A DNA stretch of 64,000 nt from Semisulcospira habei. Taxonomy: Eukaryota; Mollusca; Gastropoda; Semisulcospiridae. The DNA is taken from positions 174,132,078 through 174,196,077 of the forward strand of contig BTPG01000001.1 in the NCBI GenBank assembly GCA_036245525.1. Reading direction: 5' to 3'. The position numbers were made by a program, and so were the translations under genes. The notes under the pieces are model-generated. The model saw only the letters and a program-made list of their open reading frames with translations, searched no databases and was not told the DNA's origin. This document shows, piece by piece, positions 34,077 to 45,614 of the stretch. Position 1 is the first letter of the stretch, and each line of letters opens with the position of its first letter.

Positions 34077-34472
34077 CGTTATTATATAGGCGCTTTTTCT
34101 CAATTTTTGGGCAAATCGACTCAAAGCGCCGCGAACTGAAACCCAACACGCACACTCACGTAACAGACACGGATTTACGCCATTTAAGACAAACACAGTA
34201 CAAGACAGACGAAGGGCCAGTTCAGCTACTGAAGTTACAGAGATTTTTGATCGCTTGTATTTGAAATTTGTAAAGTGGCCTGAAACCGGTACCAAAGTGT
34301 GGGGGGTGGGGGGTGGAAGAACCGGAGTACCCGGAGAAAGAACCCCCGACGGTCCGCCCGAATTAACGGTGACACTTACCAGAGGAGAAAAGTCCGACGC
34401 CGGAACCCGTTTTCGAACCTCGCATCTTAGGCATTGGTGGCAGGCACCTTAACCACTGCGCCGCGGACCGCC
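34030..34472 (-). mobile_element. tRNA-derived SINE with (TTA)n tail
   Basis: On the minus strand the head at about 34472 carries an A-box-like GGCGCAGTGGTTAAGG and a B-box-like GAGGTTCGAAAAC about 40 bases later, the layout of an internal RNA polymerase III promoter. The body contains paired GCGGCGCTTTGAG and AAAAAGCGCC words and the tail is TTA repeats (34034-34074). It sits immediately upstream of the LINE-E endonuclease start. The cloverleaf is not intact, so it is not a tRNA gene. Confidence 0.82.
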
Positions 34473-34794
34473 ACAGACAGGAATCAGTCTAAAAGCAAGT
34501 TAAAATGAAATTTAAGGAACTGAAATAAAACGGAATAACAACAACGGTTTAGCCAATGATGACTTCTTCATCATCATCAGTTGGTGAAATGTTTTCAACA
34601 TGTAAAGAAATGACTACTTTTACCAGGATTTGAGTGAAGTTTCTGATGGATTGTAGGAGACCGTGCAGCCGGGAGGTTGCCCGAGTTTAGGGAGTCTGTT
34701 ATCAGTTTCATGTTAGCCTGCACATCACGTAACACGAAGGTTTTTTTAGTGGAACTGGCGTCCTCTGGGATGAAGGTATGGAGTCGTCAAACTC

Positions 34795-34998
34795 CTAAGA
34801 TGATTTGGACTTCTTTTTAGCTGGTCTGTATGGGTGGTGGGTTTTGGGGGGTTTAGTCAGTCGTGTCTGAGAGGAATTGACAGGTTTAGTATTGGCAACT
34901 ATGTCTCTATTACAATACTTTCGTTTTTCTTTAGTTTGCTCGTTATTGTGAGCTTGCGTGGTTTGTTGTATTACAGCCAACGGCTCAGATATTTCCAT
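34795..34998 (-). pseudogene. Probable LINE-E ORF1 C-terminal remnant
   Basis: A 67-codon open stretch, rich in Lys, Thr, Asn and Pro, resembles in composition the region after the knuckles in LINE-A ORF1. It lies in the expected order between the knuckle region and the endonuclease. Solo LTR 2 begins just beyond its upstream edge. Assignment rests on position and composition only. Confidence 0.4.
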
Positions 34999-35005
34999 TT
35001 GGGCG

Positions 35006-36008
35006 TGTTACGTGTTGAGTCGTAGTCGTAGTATGATATCACACCAGACGCACGCACGTAAGGTTCTTTTTAAATAAACTTCATTCAGCTGCAACCCGTC
35101 ACACGTAGCTTAAGGTTGTAGACAATACTGGAGTAACAGTTCCAACAATGCTTTATTTCAGCGATGCGATCTCCACACAATGCATTCCCAAATACACCAA
35201 CACTGATACAATGTCTCCTCTGAAAAATGTCAACTCTGGCGACACAAAGTTTCTCATACAACGTACACCACCGTTACGCTGCGTCTCTCACAATGTACAC
35301 CCTATACGGGCCACGTACCTACGATAAACTGTGTGTCCCTACAACTGACAATGCATGACAATGTACACACGTGCTTCCTAGCACCATCTTTTATAGTAAA
35401 ACAACTTTCCAGAAAAATCTAATGAATTCACACAACGCAACCAATCAGAACGGAACACGTAACTGAAACTCATAAATATTAATTTTTAAAAAAGAACTTT
35501 CTAGAATAAATACACTAGTCTACAAAAATTCGACTGCTAATTTCAGCCCCGAATCCTAGTGTGTAATGACCTCACACAAAAGTATGGCAGACCGTTCACG
35601 ACCTTTAATAATACACTGACTGGCTGCTAAATTCACGCGCACAAAAAAAATAAAAAATAAATATGACTAAGAATAGAGCGTCTCTACTAAAATGTTGCTT
35701 ACATTTTAACGTCACATGTACGAGGTCACAAGACAGCGCGACCTTGCTCGAACGTTCTGGTTTATTCTCAGCGAATCTACGCAAAGCAAAAATCGACCGC
35801 TCTGCTCCGTGCGACTTTGCTAGAAGCTTCCGGACTAAACTTAACGTATCATAACAAAGCCAATTCCGCTATCTGCGCGAACGATAGAAAATCTTACTGA
35901 AACGGTACGTGATACGTAACCATGAAGGCTCAAATAAATATCGGATCGTTTCCTACGATTAACACATGCATGCCGCTCTCACAGAACAACACAACCACAA
36001 TCGTAACA
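35006..36008. mobile_element. Solo LTR 2 (1003 bp) with 5-bp target duplication
   Basis: Starts TGTTACG and ends CGTAACA, a 7-bp perfect inverted terminus with TG...CA form. GGGCG flanks both ends exactly (35001-35005 and 36009-36013). No internal retroviral genes are present. It lies within the LINE-E ORF1 region. AATAAA occurs inside. The sequence differs from solo LTR 1, so a second LTR family is represented. Confidence 0.85.
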
Positions 36009-36109
36009 GGGCGGACTAAAGGCCTTTAGGGGGCCTGTTGTTTGGGTTTGTGGGTTTCTTTAACAGCTGGGTTTGTTTTCTGGCGGCCAGCTTGCAGCTC
36101 TAACAGCCT

Positions 36110-36486
36110 ACAATAATTTTATTTTGGATTTGTTTTCAGGGTGGTTGTAGGAGTTGAGACTGTGGGACCGGGAACCACCCAAGCAGTCCTATCAAGACCA
36201 GGGGAAAATTGCTGGATTCGTCCCCCCCCCCCACCCCCCACCCCCCATTTTCTGCTTCGTTCTTTTTTGCTGAGATTATAGTCTGGGCTCTTCTAATGGC
36301 CTCTTGGTAGGAAATGTACCTTTCATTCCTGATTTTGTTTGCAAACTTGAGCAAGGCATTTTTCGGACATTTCTGTTAGGCTGCACTATGTGGACCGCCA
36401 CAGTTAACGCACCTGGGCAGAGTGCTGAAAGTGCATTCAGCCCGAGAGTGTGATGAACTGCCACATCTGACACAGATTTGCTTTTT
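36110..36486 (-). pseudogene. LINE-E ORF1 zinc-knuckle region
   Basis: On the minus strand, CVRCGSSSHSRAEC and CVNCGGPHSAA (with a stop in the second knuckle) are followed by NKIRNERYISYQEAIRRAQ, closely matching LINE-A ORF1. Upstream ORF1 continues beyond an inserted array at about 37640. Gag-like RNA binding is the family role. It is nonfunctional because of the stop, frame changes and insertion. Confidence 0.8.
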
Positions 36487-37620
36487 GGCTCACGTGCGAA
36501 GCAAACGTGAGTCTATGTTTTTGGCCAGTGGTCGTCCGTCCGTCGTCTGTCGTCCGTCGGCCGTCGTCCGTGGTAAAGTTTAACGTTGGCATTTTCTCGG
36601 AGACTGTTCAAGCCACAGTCTTCAAACTTAGCCCAATGATACTTTTGCCAAGACCTTTCTAAACATACTAATTTGAGTCACTTCTCACAAAGGTCAAGGT
36701 CACAGGGGATCCGGAAATAGGTAAAAAATAACTGTATTTTGACATAATTAATTTTTTTCTCAAATACTATTCACAACTTCAAACCCAAACTTGGTACAAA
36801 GATACCTTATGGTAAGACCTTTCTATGCATACTAATTTGGTTAATCCCTCGAAAAGGTCAAGGGTCACAAGAGCTCAGGAAATACGTCAAATATAGCCAT
36901 ATTTTGACAGAAGATGTTTTTTTTTTCTCAAATACTGTTCACAACTTCAAACCCAATCTTGCTACAGAGATACCTGATGGTAAGACCCATCTATGCATTC
37001 TAATTTGGGTGACCCTCGGAAAGGTCAAGGTCACAAGAGCTCATGAAATAGGTCCAAAGTAGCCATGTTTTGACAAAAGATTTTTTTTTCTCAAGTATTA
37101 TTCACAACTTCAAACCCAAACTTGCTACAGAGATACCTGATGGGAAGACCTTTTTATGCATACTAATTTGGTTGATACCTAGGAAAGGTTAAGGGTCACA
37201 AGAGCTCAGGAAACAGGCCCAACCCATATTTTGACAAAAGATTTTTTTCTCAAATACTATTCATAACTTCAAACCCAAATTTAGTACAGAGAAACCTGAT
37301 GGTAAGACCTATCTATGCATACTAATTTGGATGACCCCTCGGAAAGGTCAAGGGTCACAAGAGGCCGGCAAATGTTTGATAAAATTGTAGGTATTATCAA
37401 CGTTTGCAATTTTTTTCAATCAAATTTGGCACAACGGTAACTGATGATAAGACCTTTCTATGCATACTAATTTAGTTGACTCATCGCAAAGGTCATGATC
37501 ATGTGGGGGGGGGGGGGGGGGGGGGGGGGGTTGACAGATGTGTGAAAAATGCTTACATTAAAAAAAAAAACCCAAAAAAAACATGGATTTTGCTGGTGCA
37601 GAAGCCAGCCCTTTACTTTT
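36487..37620. repeat. Insertion with degenerate ~160-167-bp tandem units bearing AGGTCA repeats
   Basis: It starts with GGCTCACGTGCGAAG and a GTCCGTC-rich stretch. At least four degenerate units follow, with CTCAAATACTATTCACAACTT-like phrases at about 36761, 36928, 37092 and 37251 (spacing 167, 164 and 159). Most units contain GAAAGGTCAAGGGTCACAAG or a variant of it. A run of about 26 G lies at 37505-37530. It interrupts the LINE-E ORF1. No coding potential. Confidence 0.82.
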
Positions 37621-37639
37621 TGTCACAAAGGTCACACAG

Positions 37640-38824
37640 GTCACACACGTTAGTCATAATGGCTTTGCCTTTCTTGTTAGACTTTCAGTGTACAGTGTGC
37701 CGCAGGAGGGGTATAGGGATCAACAGGCAGAATCAAAACTCCATTTTTAACTTTGTTTGGTAGCTGTGTTAATCTCAAAAATTCGATTTTTGCAGCTTTG
37801 GATTTGGAATCATCCCGGTTTGTGAGGCAAGTGGTTTTAGAAAGAGTGATTTGCCAACTGTTTCTGTATCCTCATCGGTAACGGGGATGCCGTGCACCAC
37901 CCACACCACCTTCGGGATGGGGATGGTGCACTACACCTCAGCACCTCCAATGTTTGGTTTTTTTTTTTTGTGAAGTTTTTGTTGTGATTTACGATTGGGG
38001 CACGAGGCCATCCATACGTTTGTGGCTATAGTTTTGAGTGTAAGTTCCGAGGGGACACATCCCGCACCCTTACAAAGTTCACTCTGAAGGAGACCCTGGT
38101 GTTTCACTGGAGGGTGGCACCCAGGTCGCGGATGCAAACCGGAAAGGCGCACCACACCTCTTGAATCGGCTCGGAGTGTGTTCAGTGTTTTCGTCTATTT
38201 GTGACTTGTCTAAAGCCCTGCTTATTTCGGGCAGATTCATCCATACCCTCAACGTCCGAGTCCACATGGAACTCAGGCGGTGGGGCCATGGAGTTATTTG
38301 GGTAGAGGATTATGATTCTAGTCTACCATCTGCTCGGAAAGGAGACCTTTGATTTTCATCTTCGTGTGGGGACTTTTCACTTTCATCTCCGCATGGGAGA
38401 TTTTGATTTGCCGCCTCCTGTGGAAGGCTATCTTCCCTTTCATCAGTTGCGTTTGAGTGTCTGGGTTGATCTAATCCTGATTTTTGCTTTGATATTTTTA
38501 GTTCGAGACTTGTTTGTTTGGCTTTGTTTTGTTTCAAGCGTGTTTCATTTTTCTTTTGGTTGGGCGTTTTAGAGTAAATGAACTGTTCAGTGCTATTGCT
38601 TTCAGTTTCCTTCTCAGAGTGAGGCAAGGATATTTGTTGAATGGTGAGAGTGAAGAAAATGATGGGCTAAGAGGTTGTAATGACCTGTCAAGATGGCAGT
38701 GGGATGTATCCCCTTTTAGGCGATCGCTTTTATGTTTAGGCAGATCCTCCTTCCTGCCCTTCTTCTTTTTTGACTTAACCTTCTGCCTGGTCTTGAAAGG
38801 CCCACTCCCGCCGGAACTGTTCAT
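37640..38824 (-). pseudogene. LINE-E ORF1 N-terminal and middle region
   Basis: A start region at 38824 (MNSSGGSGPFKTRQKVKSKK) is Lys/Ser/Pro-rich, like LINE-A ORF1. The middle region matches LINE-A in NVWMASCPNRKSQQKL (about 38010), and PYTPP just before the knuckles lies near 37715. Several frame changes. It is the upstream part of the same ORF1 as 36110-36486. Confidence 0.65.
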
Positions 38825-39604
38825 AGATACACTTGTGTAACAGACGTTTACGAAACGCTACACACAGGTCTACTTATGATTCATTTAGACACAGGAAATC
38901 CAGTTCAGCACACGTCGTCTTTATATCAAGTAACTTGAGAATGATTCTATTCCGTTCTAGAAATACAACGCTATTAGTACGAGAACAGCTGAAAATAGAT
39001 TGACACGATAACGGATGCGGCGCAGAATAAATACTGAAGTGCGACTGATTACGCGCAGGATTTTGCTGCGTAAGTGTTATTGTTTATTAGGTGTGTCGAC
39101 AAGGCATAACAAACACAAATGGTGCTGAAATGTGTCTTCTGATTTATGCTTAATGGTACTTTAAAGGGGACCGACTCCTTCTGCCCTCTTCACAGGCCGG
39201 GGTTGAACACAGTCCCTCCTCGGTCTCGGAAGAGGTAGACCCTGTAGTGGGGGCCATAAACGCCCAGAATACCCCCCCCCCCACCCACCCACCCCCAGCT
39301 ATTTACAGTTTATTTGGTAAAAATATATATAAGGACAGTATTTACGTAAAAGTTATAATAAACGTTTAAGGACAGCGGTATGTCTTATTCCTATTAAAAA
39401 AAAGTATTTTTACTGCCAAGTGTATTCGGACCTTGTTGACTACGCTATACTTTAAAATGGGGCTGGTCGGAGCGAATTCCGGAGCATGCACATGACGTTT
39501 TTGGCGTGCGGGGCAGAAATTCTGGCAAAGAAGTAACAAGATAACAATGACGTCACGTCTAGCTACGCAAACCTTGCTAGAGAACGTCTTTTGGGCGCCA
39601 AAGC

Positions 39605-39656
<52 letters not shown>

Positions 39657-39857
39657 TGTGAGTGTGAGTGTGAGTGTGTGTGAGTGTGAGTGTGAGTGAG
39701 AGAGTGAGTGAGTGAGTGAGTGAGTGAGACATCGACTAGAGCCTGCGTTTGAGGACGGACAAGCATGAAATTTTAGGATATTGTCCCTAAAAGAATTATC
39801 TCGAGACATTTTTTTCTCGATTTTCTGAATAAGATGCACATTGGCGAGAAAATGGCC

Positions 39858-39902
<45 letters not shown>

Positions 39903-40499
39903 CAACCGGTTCATCCACACTGGAGTCCGTAATTTTTCTTATTTTTACTATATATTTTGCATATAGCTAGATAAAAGGGAGCTATTGAATCTGTTCGTTA
40001 ACCAGCATTGTACCTCTAGAACGTTGTGAGTGATAATTAAATATTTTTGGGAAAAAAATTTTTTTCACGTTTTTGGGATTAATTTTACGAATTGTATGGG
40101 TTAATCTTAAAGCAATGGAATCTTTTCTTTTTACGAAAAAAAAAAAAAACACCAACCGCATAATTTTTCATATACGGTATTCACATAAGGCTACAGTTTG
40201 TCTAGGCTGTCGGGTACGATTAGGTCAGTTGTGTCCTGTATACCGTAGGTGTGAAAATCAGTCAATTTTCTGCACCTTTTTCGGAGTCATTTGTAAAACA
40301 GCTAACATAACTGTAATTTTAGTTTTACGAAAAAAGATATCTTCTCATTAATACCCGCATGATTTTTCATAAACAGTGTTTGCATAAGCCTGCAATTTGT
40401 CCCGGCCCTGGGGTAGAATCAGGTCAAATTGTGACCTGTAAGCTCTAGGCGTGAAAATCAGCAAGAAAGTTGCAAAGTTGATCCTCTGACACGTGAAAT
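38825..40499. other. No gene seen; microsatellites
   Basis: Contains a (TG)n/(TGAG)n compound microsatellite at about 39605-39730 and a poly-A run at 39862-39901. Two loosely similar segments of roughly 170 bases occur at about 40130-40290 and 40320-40480; both include TTTTACGAAAAAA-like words and GTGAAAATCAG. Nothing coding is supported. Confidence 0.5.
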
Positions 40500-40648
40500 G
40501 TTAGTACTGCGATGAGCGACGTATAAAATCGAGTCGTCACTATGAACACGGCGTCGTGGGACTAATGATGCCATGACGTGAAGCTTGAATTGACGACATT
40601 TCGCTGCTTGTGCTATTAATGGGTAGACCATCGAAACCGATGGTGTCG

Positions 40649-43450
40649 TCATTGTGCATGACTTCTATTTGTGGGTGCGGGTGTGGCTGGCCAAGCCAAT
40701 CCTGGAGCCACACCTGCGAGGGCAATGGGGGCACTGGAACGTAGCTGTGGGGAGAGTCGACGCTGTCTTTCTGCGAGCTCTGCATTGGTGATCCGTTCGC
40801 GCCGATTGTGTTCACAGAGCGTGCAGGCTTTCCTGGTGGCGGCACGCCAGCCGGATCTGTCTTGTGCTTGTGCTTCAAGTTCCTTTACCGGGAAGACGCA
40901 GTGCTTGAGGCTGTCTCTTATGCAGTCTTTGAAGCGTTTCTTTGGCCGTCCTTGCTTCCTGTGGCCTTTTGAGAGTGCACCATACAGGAGTTGGCGTGGC
41001 ATGCGAGAATCATCCATGCGTATGACATGACCTGTCCAGCGGAGTTGTGTCTTTAAGATCAAGGCTTCAACACTCACTAAGCCAGCATTGTCCAGGACTA
41101 AAAGGTTTGTCACCTTGTCTTAACATTTGATGCCCATGAGTGAGCGCAGGGATCTCATGTGGAAATGTTCAAGCTGCTTGAGGTGCTTTCTGTACAGCGT
41201 CCATGACTCACAGCCGTAGAGGAGGCTAGGGAGAACTACTGCCTTGTAGACTTTGATCTTGGTGGAAAGCTTGACGTTGTTGTTATTCAACACACGAGTA
41301 CGCAGGCGACCCAGAGCTTGGCTGGCTTTGCTGATGCCAGCTGCGATTTCCTTGTCGATAGTACCGTCAGAAGAGATGATGCTCCCAAGGTACCTGAACT
41401 GGTCGACAGTCTTCAGCTCGGTGCCTTCGATGTACACTTTGGGTGGGTGGGTGGGTGGGTGTGGGGGGGGGGGGGGGGCTTTTGTGCCTGGGGCCGGTTG
41501 GTGCAGGACCTCGGTCTTGCCGAGACTGATGTTGAGGCCAAACAGTCGAGAGGCTTCAGAGAACCTGTTGACGATGGTCTGGAGGTCAGACTTCGTGTGC
41601 GCCATCAGCGCACAGTCATCGGCAAACAGCGCCTCAAGGATCAGTCTCTCGATGGTCTTGGTCCTGGCGTTCAGCCGACGGAGGTCGAAGAGAGAGCCGT
41701 CTAGTCTGTACTTCAGGTACACTCCCTTCTCAAGGTCGCGTACTGCATGGGTCAGGACACACGTGAAGAACAGGTTGAACATCACGGGGGCAAGAACACA
41801 ACCTTGTTTCACACCGTTGGAAATGTCGAAGGGTGCGGATGTGTCGCCGTTTGACTGGACAACTCCTACCATTCCATCATGGAAGAGGCGGATGATGTTG
41901 GTGAACTTCCTGGGGCAGCCGAGCTTTGCGAGGATGACCCAAAGCGCTTCTCTATTTACGGTGTCGAATGCTTTGGTCAGATCTATGAAGACAGCTTAGA
42001 GGTCCATGTGCTGCTCAATGCATTTCTCCTGGACCTGTCTCACAGAGAAGACCATGTCGACTGTGCTGCGGCCGGGTCTGAAGCCGCATTGAGCCTCTGG
42101 GAGTGCTTCCTCAGATACAGAGCTGATCAGGCGGCTGAGGATGACTCTTGCAAGGATCTTGCCAGCAATGGACAAGAGTGAGATCCCTCGGTAATTGGCA
42201 CAGTCTGCTTTGCTGCCCTTGTTCTTGAACAGGGAGACGATTGTAGCATCTCTAAATTCCTGTGACATTTTCTCCTCTGCCCAGATGCATGTCAGAATGT
42301 TGAGGAAGGCATCAAGGGTCTGAGGTCCAGCTGCCTGAAGAGCTCTGCGGGGATGCCGTCCATGCCTGCAGCCTTGCCGGAGCTAGTCTGGTTGATCGCT
42401 TTCTTGACCTCGTCCAGGGTTGGTGGGAGGTCAACGTCATCCAGTGTCGGCTTCTGGGGAATCATGTCCAGGGCCGCGGGATCGACAGTGGAAGGCAGGT
42501 TCAGCAGATTTGAGAAGTGTTCTCTCCAGCGCTCAGTGATGCTGCCTTTGTCCTTTAGCAAGGTGAAGCCGTCGGCGGAAAAGAGAGGGGTTGTGCGATG
42601 GGCTGGCAGGGCCGTAGACAGCTTCCATAGCGCTGAAAAGTTTCTTGGAGTTGCTGGATTCAGCGAAGTGTTCAAGTTCTTTTGCTTTGCCGTCCCACCA
42701 GGTGTCCTGCATGTTGCGGAGCTCTCTCTGGGCTTTTCTCTGGAGGTGTTTAAAGCGGTCTTTCTTGGACAAGGAGTTGATGTCGTTCTGCCACTCGATG
42801 AAGCACTGCGCTTTTGCTCCAGTAGCTTGTTGATTTCTTCATTGTTCTCATCAAACCAATCCTGGTGTACTCTCTGCTTGGGTCTAAGCACGTCTTTGGC
42901 AGACTCCGTCACCATCCCCTTGAACTGATTCCACATTTCAGTTGGGTTGCCAGTCAACGGTCCATGGGTAGTTAGTAGGTCATCAAGGTGGGACTGGAAG
43001 TTTTCCTTGACGTCCGGGCACTTCAGCTTGGCCAGGTTGAATGAAAGTCGGGTGAGCTTCGGCCTCTTCCTGTGTGCTGGTGCAATGTGCAGGTTGAGGA
43101 CAGACCGCACCAGCCGATGGTCGGTCCAGCACTCGGCTCCTCTCATGGCTCTGATGATTCTGACATCACGAGTATCCCGCTGGCGGACAATGACATAGTC
43201 TATGAGATGCCACTGTTTGGACCTGGGATGCATCTATGTTGTCTTGTACTTACTTGCCAGCCTGAAGAGGGTGTTGGTGATGGCGAGTCCATTCTCAGCG
43301 CACAATGTCAGCAGCAGCAGGCCATTGCTGTTCATCTTGCCCAGCCCGTGTGGGTCCATCACTCCTTCCCAGCATTCACATTCGCGCCCAACTCGAGCAT
43401 TGAAGTCACCAAGCACGAAGAGTTTGTCACTTGCAGGAGTGGACTTTGTC
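40649..43450 (-). pseudogene. LINE-F endonuclease C-terminal part and reverse transcriptase
   Basis: Reads KLFVLGDFNARVGREC (about 43425, EN), DYVIVRQRDTRDV (about 43200), GKAAGMDGIPAELF (about 42375) and SLFKNKGSKADCANYRGIS (about 42225). LPEAQCGFRPGRSTVDMVF follows near 42100, then FIDLTKAFDTV (motif A, about 41985). NGVKQGCVLAPVMFN (about 41810) and ALFADDCALMAHT (about 41630) come next. LRWTGHVIRMDD lies in the tail (about 41040). Defects are in-frame stops at 41120 and 41996, a frame change near 42320, and a poly-G expansion near 41465. It is a decayed copy. Confidence 0.86.
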
Positions 43451-45145
43451 ACGTAACGGATGTGACATGTTGTTTCATTTTTTCGCCAAGTCGTTTTCTT
43501 GTTAATAAATGTAGGTCGCCGACTGCTGTAAATAGCCTTAGTTTAGGGAAGTTAATAAATGTAGTGTGAGCGTAATCGTAAAGCCCGTGCAGCAAGCTTA
43601 GCAGTGAGCGAGTACAGCGGTTGCACGCTTTCGCCGAGTAGCTTTAACCGAACAGTGTTCAGAGTAAAGTTAAACTGCGAGGTAGCAGAGGGATATTACA
43701 GTCAGTCAGCGGAGTTAGCTAGCGAAGTGAGAGTCTGGGTCAGGGTGCGGCCTCGTTTGGAGCCCTTGACAAGCTGTGTGAGGGTTGTATTACCCTCCCT
43801 GCAAGACCACGGCCAAGAGACTATAGCGACCACGGCTGCTACTCAACAGAAGACCCCTCCGGTTCGTCTTCGTCTTGTTTGTCTCGTCCTGCCGGAGGAC
43901 TCACCAGTGACAGGTAAATACTCATACCATTTTCCTCAGTTAGCTGCTGTGCTCTCGGGTGTGTGAATGTGTATATAGGTGCGGAAGGGTATGTTCGTCT
44001 AGTTTTTTTAGTGATGTTTTAATCGAGTCTTTAACCATGGTTTTTAGGTTGGGTTGTAATGTGGTGGTGTCGGATTTAGTTGTTTATGTTCGGCTGTCGC
44101 CGAGTGAGTATATTTAAAGGGCCATGTTGTAAAATGAATTAAAGTGGGTATCCTTTCAAATATATCTGTATTAAGTCCTAGATGTAATGTAATAAGATTG
44201 TCACGTGGGGTGGTTGCTGGTGATTATTTGATATCTTTGTATGTACATGTGGATATTTTGATAATGTTGATTTTAGCAGTGGCAATGTTATTATACAAAA
44301 GTGGTTGTGCTAGCTTAATGTTAGTGTAATGGAGTAGTGCAGACCTGGTGAATGTTGAATGTACATAGGAAGCTTTCATATCCATGATTGTATATTTAAT
44401 ATGGCCAAGGCGGGTATTAGGGTGAGACGAGACACAACTCACGTGGTTTGTGAGTAGGTGCGTGTCAAATAGGCCAGAATTAACTGTGTTGGCACTTTGA
44501 CTGACAATGCGCCCTTTTCCAGTGCACTGGCTTCGAAGACTTCGTCCTTCGATCTCTTCATCTTCCATGACCAACGGTGACGCATCATCGGGAGTCGGAA
44601 CGCCTTCGCTAGCCGGTCCCGTTGGACAAGTACGTTGGGCTACAGCAGGCTGATTCTACGTTCTGAGCGTCGGTCACAGGCGTGCGTGGGCAAGCGCGGC
44701 TACGGTGCTCTGTGGTGTAGGGGTAGTACTCTTACGTTACGAGCCACCCTGTCTAGTGTGGGACAGAGGACACTGTACAGAGACAAAGTTACCCGCCTTG
44801 TATAGCCGTTGGCCATATTAGTCATTATCACCTGTTAGTCATATTCACCTGTTAGTCATTTTCGTCTGTTAGTCATTTTCACCTGTTAGTCATTTTCACC
44901 TGTTAGTCATTTTCACTTGTTAGTCATATGTTAATCTTTTTTAAGTGTTAATACGTTATGAGTGCATGCGTGGGTATGTGTGAGTGTGTGGGGCGTTAGT
45001 GGGTTGGGGTGGGGGTTAGAGTAAGAGTAGGTAATAAAGGATTTGTTTGTTGTTTATCACTGGCGTTGTGTTATTTATTTAGAGTGGGTGGGCTTCTCGA
45101 GTGTTAGCACTCACATTGTCCACGGCGCCCTGACTCCGTCAGGCG
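43451..45145. mobile_element. 1.7-kb insertion of unknown class in LINE-F
   Basis: Removing 43451-45145 plus one TGTC joins the two LINE-F endonuclease parts in frame, with TGTC at both edges (43447-43450 and 45146-45149) as a 4-bp target duplication. The insertion starts ACGTAACGGATGTGACA and ends near a hairpin built on CCTGACTCCGTCAGG. It holds no ORF of note, but has a 17-bp tandem array, AATAAA at about 45032 and exon-like splice signals. It matches no element class I can name. Confidence 0.6.
44817..44932. repeat. 17-bp tandem repeat, about 6.5 units
   Basis: Units of the form CACCTGTTAGTCATTTT repeat head to tail with a few substitutions (for example CGTCTG and CACTTG variants). It is internal to the 43451-45145 insertion. 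Confidence 0.92.
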
Positions 45146-45149
45146 TGTC

Positions 45150-45614
45150 GTGACAGACTTCAGGCGGGAGTCGAGGCTCTCATAGAACGCCTCCTTGTCG
45201 TCATCGGCGTTGGTTAGTGTCGGAGCATAGGCACTGATGATAGTGACATGTCGGGTGTGGGAGATGGGTAAACGGAGCTTCATCAATCGTTCGCTGATGC
45301 CAGTGGGAAGAGAAGGCAGCTGTCGGAGGAGCGTAGTGCGGATGGCGAAGCCAACTCCGTGTATCCTGTCTTCGTTCTCAGCTTTGCCCTTCCAGAAAAA
45401 AGGTGTACCCACCGTCAGGTTCACAGATCGAGCCTTCGTCAGCAAATCTGGTTTCGCTAAGAGCCGCACTGTCGATTTTATATCTCGCCAGTTCCCTGGC
45501 TATGAGGGCTGTTCTTCTGTGTGGTCTCTTCGTCTGATCTCTGTCCAACAGGGTTCGTACGTTCCACGTACCGAGAGTAAGTTTTTTTTGTGTTTTTTTC
45601 CTTTTCGACCGCAT
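45150..45614 (-). pseudogene. LINE-F endonuclease N-terminal part
   Basis: Starts near 45614 with a basic leader. LTLGTWNVRTLLD (EN Asn motif) follows, then ALSETRFADEG (catalytic Glu, about 45440) and, after a frame change near 45400, VGFAIRTTLLRQLPSLP and VTIISAYAPTLTN. The 1.7-kb insertion cuts it before GDFN, which resumes at 43450. It would nick the target site as part of the LINE protein; this copy is broken. Confidence 0.82.

Larger units (their letters stand above)
29985..38824 (-). mobile_element. LINE-E: RNase-H-group LINE split by several insertions
   Basis: ORF1, endonuclease and RT pieces occur in correct minus-strand order from 38824 down to 29985. They are related to LINE-A in ORF1 knuckles and RT (both read QGTCLAPTLFNIMMADLP). 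Inserted segments are the AGGTCA-rich array (about 36487-37620), solo LTR 2 (35006-36008), a SINE (34030-34472) and solo LTR 1 (31478-32954). The RT C-terminus and RNase H are missing at the low-coordinate edge, where a poly-G tract begins. The original insertion is clearly old. Confidence 0.75.

Noticed and set aside
36487..37620. CRISPR-like array
   Set aside because: Units are about 165 bp, degenerate and lack the repeat-spacer pattern; the genome is eukaryotic.
39366..39920. ORF with poly-Phe and Ser/His/Thr repeats
   Set aside because: Spans a poly-A run and a TG/TGAG microsatellite; chance frame.
40671..43569. Plus-strand ORFs at 40671-43569
   Set aside because: Antisense shadows of the minus-strand LINE-F EN-RT sequence.
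44705..44760. tRNA-like A box (TGGTGTAGGGG) in the 1.7-kb insertion
   Set aside because: No matching B box or cloverleaf was found downstream, so neither a tRNA nor a SINE head is supported.
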